A stretch of 39,147 bases of DNA from CAYRJD01 sp964424585. Lineage in GTDB: Bacteria > Actinomycetota > Acidimicrobiia > Acidimicrobiales > Poriferisodalaceae. The stretch spans positions 1-39,147 of the forward strand of contig CAYRJD010000042.1 in assembly GCA_964424585.1 (NCBI GenBank). The letters run 5' to 3'. Below are positions 35,672 to 39,147 of this stretch, piece after piece; positions within the stretch are counted from its first letter, which is position 1; every line of letters starts with the position of its first letter. Below the pieces are notes generated by a model that did not search any database, was not told where the DNA came from, and worked only from the letters and a program-made list of their open reading frames with translations. Position numbers and translations under genes: made by a program.

Positions 35672-36310
35672 TCAGGCCAGCAGCAGCCGCAGCCTGCCGA
35701 CGTTGATGAGGGCCTTGGTGAGGCGCGCCGGGCCCAGCGGCGGCGCGGTTGAGCTGGCCTGTCTGGGGCCGAACACGATGGCTGGGTCGAGGTAGGTGTC
35801 GTCGGGCTCGCGCACGCCGACGTGGAGGACGTCGCCGGTGGTGCCGAGCGGCTGGCCTTGGGTGACGCGCTCGCCCTTGCGGACGAGGTAGGTGGCTATC
35901 CACGAGTACGAGATGCGTAGGCCGTCGGCGTGGCGCGTGGTGACGAACAACCTGCCGCCGACTTGGCCAGCGAAGTGGACGGTGCCGTCTGCGGTGGCGA
36001 CGAAGGTTGAGCCAGGCTGGGTGGCGAACTCGAGGCCGCGGTTGCCCTTGCCGTAGGGGCCGTCGGGCGGACGGAACGGGTCGGTGATGGGCGCGTCGAT
36101 GGGCCAGATGCGATCGAGCCACGCGGCGTTGGGCGGCTGCTCGACGGCTTGCGTGGGAGCTAACGCTTGGGCTGGAGCGAGTCCGACGCCGAGCAGGCAC
36201 GCCGCGACTAGGCCCAGTCGAGCACCCAGCCGAGCGCCCAGTCGGATGCTCAGCCGGGTGCCGAGCCGGGCACCCCGTCGCGAGCCGCAAGAGACCGCCG
36301 CGCCGCTCAC
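35672..36310 (-). CDS. Secreted M23/LytM-like protein with altered zinc ligands
   Basis: 212 aa from GTG 36310. An Arg-rich n-region of repeated RLGAR units leads to a signal-peptide core GLVAACLLGVGLAPAQA (residues ~33-49). The LytM domain spans ~65-185: WPIDAPITDPFRPPDGPYG, NRGLEFATQPGS, GTVHFAGQVGGRLFVTTRH and GDVLHVGVREPDDTYLDPA. This matches the actinobacterial M23 protein that usually sits beside rpsB, whose ligands lie in GHRGVD and LHWG. Here the first His is N90 and the Asp is E94; H163 is kept. The enzyme may be inactive and act as an activator of amidases, as LytM proteins like EnvC do. It is divergent from xerC with about 38 bases between. Confidence 0.8.
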   Translation of the reverse strand: MSGAAVSCGSRRGARLGTRLSIRLGARLGARLGLVAACLLGVGLAPAQALAPTQAVEQPPNAAWLDRIWPIDAPITDPFRPPDGPYGKGNRGLEFATQPGSTFVATADGTVHFAGQVGGRLFVTTRHADGLRISYSWIATYLVRKGERVTQGQPLGTTGDVLHVGVREPDDTYLDPAIVFGPRQASSTAPPLGPARLTKALINVGRLRLLLA

Positions 36311-36348
36311 CGGTTTCCTCGCCGTAGATCGGTACCTTGTCGTTGGTG

Positions 36349-37332
36349 ATGGCTGAGGCCGACCCGACGCCCACCGACGTCGCGCCCGACGAGGCCCCCG
36401 ACGACGCGCCCGATGCCCAGCTCGATGAGGCGCTGACGGCTTGGAGCCTCGGCAGCTTCGTCGAGTCGCTCACCGCCGCTTCCGACGCGACCGTGCTCGC
36501 CTACGGCAGCGACGTGCGGCAGTTCGCTTCGTGGTGCGCCCGCATGCGCGTGGTTCGGCCAGAGGACGTCACCCGCACGCACGTTCGCCGGTTTGTGGCG
36601 TGGCTGGCCGAGCGCAAGCTGGCTCGCAGCACGGTCGCCCGCAAGTGCGCGTCGCTGCGTCGCTACTTCGGCTGGCTCGTCCGAGCGGGGCGCGTCGCGA
36701 CCGACCCGGCGCACGGCATCGGCGCGGTCGGGGCGCGCCGCCGGTTGCCGCGGGTGCTGAGCGTGGAGCGCGTCGACGCGATGCTGGGCGACGGCGAACC
36801 GTCGAGCGACCCGCAGACGCTGCGCGACCAGGTGGTGCTCGAGCTGCTGTACGGCAGCGGGCTGCGAGTGTCGGAGGTCTGCTCGATTACGGCGGCCGAC
36901 GCGCGCCGCGCAGCGTCGGGAGAGGGTCTGCTGAGCGTGACTGGCAAGGGCGACAAGCAGCGTCGCGTGCCGCTCAGCGAAGCGTCGAGCGACTTGTTGG
37001 CTGCGTGGCTGTCGGACGGCAGCGCCGCGTTCGACGCCGACGTGCTGGCGGACCGCACGACGCGCGACCAGGCGGTGCTGTTCGTCAACCTTCGAGGCAA
37101 CCCGCTCACGCCGCGCGACGTGCGACGCATTCTCAACCGCTGGGCCGACACTCCAACTCACCCGCACGCGCTGCGACACTCGTTCGCCACTCACCTGCTC
37201 GACGGCGGCGCGGACTTGCGCGCCGTTCAAGAGATGCTCGGCCACTCCAGCTTGGCGACCACTCAGATCTACACCCACGTCAGCCGCGAACGCCTGCGCG
37301 AGGTCTACAACCAAGCCCACCCCCGCGCCTAG
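36349..37332 (+). CDS. xerC: XerC-type tyrosine recombinase
   Basis: 327 aa from ATG 36349; TTG 36337 and GTG 36346 are alternatives just upstream. XerC and XerD resolve chromosome dimers at dif by strand exchange. The N-terminal SAM-like DNA-binding domain covers residues ~30-120. The catalytic domain holds all six expected residues: R173 (GSGLRVSEV), K200 (TGKGDKQR), H273 and R276 (HALRHSFATHLL), H299 (LGHSSLATT) and nucleophile Y308 (QIYTHVS). The first ~30 residues are acidic and low complexity (DEAPDDAPDAQLDEA). XerC beside the M23 gene and rpsB is a typical actinobacterial order, so this is likely the housekeeping enzyme and not a phage integrase. Confidence 0.9.
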   Translation: MAEADPTPTDVAPDEAPDDAPDAQLDEALTAWSLGSFVESLTAASDATVLAYGSDVRQFASWCARMRVVRPEDVTRTHVRRFVAWLAERKLARSTVARKCASLRRYFGWLVRAGRVATDPAHGIGAVGARRRLPRVLSVERVDAMLGDGEPSSDPQTLRDQVVLELLYGSGLRVSEVCSITAADARRAASGEGLLSVTGKGDKQRRVPLSEASSDLLAAWLSDGSAAFDADVLADRTTRDQAVLFVNLRGNPLTPRDVRRILNRWADTPTHPHALRHSFATHLLDGGADLRAVQEMLGHSSLATTQIYTHVSRERLREVYNQAHPRA

Positions 37333-37413
37333 CCGCGCCCGCGGCTCGGCCTCGCGCTCAGCTCGTGTGCATCGGTGACTGGCTTCCATCGCCCGTCACT
37401 TTGACACCTCACA

Positions 37414-37436
37414 CACTTGAGCGCAAGTGGGTTTTT
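37414..37436 (+). terminator. Intrinsic terminator after xerC
   Basis: CACTTG (37414-37419), AGCG loop, CAAGTG (37424-37429), then GGTTTTT. The stem is perfect over six bases and the T-run is on the plus strand only, so it ends xerC transcription 82 bases past its stop. It is not T-rich on the minus strand, so it does not terminate the facing gene. Confidence 0.85.
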
Positions 37437-37448
37437 GCCCTCTATTGC

Positions 37449-39147
37449 TCAGATGCGTCTCGGCAGAGTGACCGCGACCGAGTTGCTGGCCCGGGGCGCG
37501 GTGAGCGTTGCGGGTGCGTCGCCCAGCGCCGTGAGGCTGACTGTCGTGTTGGCGTTGACGCTCGGGGTTTCTGCTCCGCCGCCGCCGTCGGCTGGTGTGT
37601 CGGCCGGTTCGGCTGCGGGTTCGGCTGCCGATTCAGCTGAGGGCTCGGGCGGCGGCGGGTTGGTTCGTTGGGTGCAGTCGAAGTTGGCTGCGACGCTGGC
37701 GGTGGTGGGTCGGGCGGTGAGTGAGCGTTCTCGGTATTGGCGGCCGTTGTCGTCGGTTTGGGGGTTGGTGAGCTGGCATCCGGCGGGTGCTTTGATGACG
37801 GTGAGGCGGATGACGCAGGGGTTTTGGGTTTCGCCTGCGTGGGTGGGGATGCTGGCTTGGTCGTCGGTGGTGATGACTGGTCGGCTGCCGCTGGTGTTGG
37901 CGTCGAAGGCGTAGACGAGGCCGATGCCGGCGGGGAGGCCGTCGAAGAGCTGGAGGTCGTCGGCGCAGGCGCCGGGCGAGCTGACCATGACCTCGAAGCT
38001 TTCGGTCGACGTGAACGTGCCGGTCGGCACTTGCGGGAGGGTGACTTCGACGCTGGCGCGGGCGGTGGTTTCGCTGAAGACGTTGCCGTTGATGACGACG
38101 GTGTCGGTGTTCACGGGCTCGCGCGGCGCTCGGGTTCCTCCGCCGCCTCTGGTGCCGCCGCCGGTGGTGACGGGCCTGCGGGTGGGGGTGCCGCCGCCGG
38201 GCGTGACGACGGGCGGCGGCGCGGTGTAGGTGTAGGCGACGGTGATGGCTGGCTCATCGGCGGCGACGGTTTGGTTGTCGGTGGCCGGGGTGAGGCTGGT
38301 GGCGCCGATGGCGGCGGGGAAGTCCGCCGTGTAGGCGCAGCGCTGGGTTTCGCCGGTGGGCCGGTCGATGAGGGCGGGCAGCGCGGCGGTGAGCGTCGCG
38401 CGGGTCGGGTCGTCGGCATCGGCTGCCGCTTCGACGGTGTAGGTGCCGGTCGTGCCGGTGCTGCAGTCGTCGCTCGCCCCCGCGGTCGGCGTGAAGGTGA
38501 CGGTGCCGACTTGGCCGGCCGAGTCGTGCTGGCTGTCGTTGTTGGCGTCGACGAACGGCACCTCGACGGTGATCTGCGGGGTGAAGAAGCTGTCTGCGGC
38601 GTGGTAGGCGCGGGCGACGGTGATGCGGCCGTCGGTGGCTGCCGCCGCGCTCACGGCAACGGCCGCGGTGCCTTGGCCGGTCAGCGTCCACGCCGGTGTC
38701 GCGCCTTCGGGCGAGTCGACGCGGTCGGCGAAGGTGATCTCGTACTCGCAGGCGTCGGTTTCGCCGTCGGGGACGTCGACGAGGGTGCCGAGCGCGCCGA
38801 CCGTGTCGCCGTTCGCGTCGACGCTGAACACCACCGGCTCGGTCGTGTCTGGGGTGCAGCCGGCAGCGGGCCCGGCGGTGCGGGCGACGCGCACGCCGAT
38901 CTCGGCGCCGGCGAAGTAGGTGACGCCGGGCTGGTCGTCGCGCTCGTACTGCGGCACCGTGACGTCGACGGCGACGACGATGCCGGCGGTGTAGGTCGTC
39001 ACGATGGGCTGGGTGTCCGCGGCGTCGAAGGCCACGCCGTCGACGGTGGGCCCGTGCAGCGGCGGCCCGTCGAGCTGCCCGCCGGTCACCGTGCCGCCGA
39101 TTGGCGCGAAGTCGGCGACGTACACGCAGCGTTGGTCGCGGCCTTGC
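37449..39147 (-). CDS. Large repetitive, probably secreted or surface protein (N-terminal part beyond the window)
   Basis: The minus frame is open from the right edge; 565 residues of the C-terminal part are in the window. It is rich in Thr, Ala, Val, Asp and Gly and has almost no Lys. Repeats of roughly 120-140 residues start with a (D/E)VxVP strand and contain a central Cys and a later GETxxC motif: GETDAC, GETQRC and GETQNPC. The edge begins inside another copy (GRDQRC). A Gly/Pro/Arg linker (PPPVVTPGGGTPTRRP) separates the third. The tail PPPPEPSAESAAEPAAEPA and a last ~50 residues follow. There is no LPxTG, C-terminal hydrophobic anchor or catalytic motif. The Cys pairs suggest disulfides outside the cell. 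Cell-surface role is inferred. Confidence 0.75.
   Translation of the reverse strand, partial: QGRDQRCVYVADFAPIGGTVTGGQLDGPPLHGPTVDGVAFDAADTQPIVTTYTAGIVVAVDVTVPQYERDDQPGVTYFAGAEIGVRVARTAGPAAGCTPDTTEPVVFSVDANGDTVGALGTLVDVPDGETDACEYEITFADRVDSPEGATPAWTLTGQGTAAVAVSAAAATDGRITVARAYHAADSFFTPQITVEVPFVDANNDSQHDSAGQVGTVTFTPTAGASDDCSTGTTGTYTVEAAADADDPTRATLTAALPALIDRPTGETQRCAYTADFPAAIGATSLTPATDNQTVAADEPAITVAYTYTAPPPVVTPGGGTPTRRPVTTGGGTRGGGGTRAPREPVNTDTVVINGNVFSETTARASVEVTLPQVPTGTFTSTESFEVMVSSPGACADDLQLFDGLPAGIGLVYAFDANTSGSRPVITTDDQASIPTHAGETQNPCVIRLTVIKAPAGCQLTNPQTDDNGRQYRERSLTARPTTASVAANFDCTQRTNPPPPEPSAESAAEPAAEPADTPADGGGGAETPSVNANTTVSLTALGDAPATLTAPRASNSVAVTLPRRI

Noticed and set aside
35655..36473. 272-codon Arg/His-rich minus ORF over the LytM-like gene
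   Set aside because: It is a shifted shadow frame with no family likeness; the 212-aa frame has a signal peptide and a LytM domain.
36349..37332. Phage or integron integrase
   Set aside because: All Xer features are present, no attachment repeats or phage genes are near, and the place beside the M23 gene and rpsB is the housekeeping one.

Overview
The window is high-GC bacterial DNA with many GTG and TTG starts, tight GTGA/ATGA gene overlaps, an F420-biosynthesis gene, a probable F420-dependent oxidoreductase and MEP-pathway isoprenoid genes. This points to an actinobacterium. The mix of acyl-CoA enzymes, LLM oxidoreductases and SDRs suggests an Acidimicrobiia-like lineage, but that placement is inference only.

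Left part (1-14.99 kb), mostly metabolic genes in short operons of alternating strand. The 3' part of a cofC/fbiD gene (F420 side-chain nucleotidyl transfer) lies on the minus strand at the left edge and was recognised by translating the edge directly. Divergent from it is a plus-strand run of a 630-aa glycosidase-like protein, rnhB and a SAM methyltransferase, joined by start/stop overlaps. Next come a minus-strand acyl-CoA dehydrogenase and a plus-strand run of a NifU-N-like protein, a probable F420-dependent LLM oxidoreductase and an SDR. A second SDR (minus) faces an NtaA-like flavin monooxygenase (plus). The minus-strand trio fadD-like ligase, diiron ferritin-like protein and winged-helix protein looks like a dedicated acyl-CoA oxidation operon. 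A polytopic membrane protein and a membrane-anchored coiled-coil protein with four 54-bp repeats close this part.

Middle part (14.97-35.45 kb), one long minus-strand block. In transcription order it is rpsB, tsf, pyrH, frr, cdsA, dxr, rseP, ispG, rimP, nusA, infB, rbfA, truB, ribF, rpsO, pnp, dapB and a ribokinase-like gene. It joins translation, RNA decay, UMP and phospholipid precursor supply, the MEP pathway, site-2 proteolysis, FAD and lysine/cell-wall precursor synthesis. Oddities are the lack of a normal start codon for truB, a 14-bp tandem array between ispG and rimP, and long low-complexity tails or heads on RpsB, CdsA, IF-2, NusA and PNPase.

Right part (35.45-39.15 kb). Divergent from a LytM/M23-like secreted protein that has lost apparent zinc ligands is a XerC-type tyrosine recombinase with a clear intrinsic terminator. 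Facing it is the C-terminal part of a large, probably secreted, Cys-containing repeat protein that runs off the right edge. No tRNA, rRNA, CRISPR array, insertion sequence or prophage was seen. No stretch over 300 bases lacks a gene.
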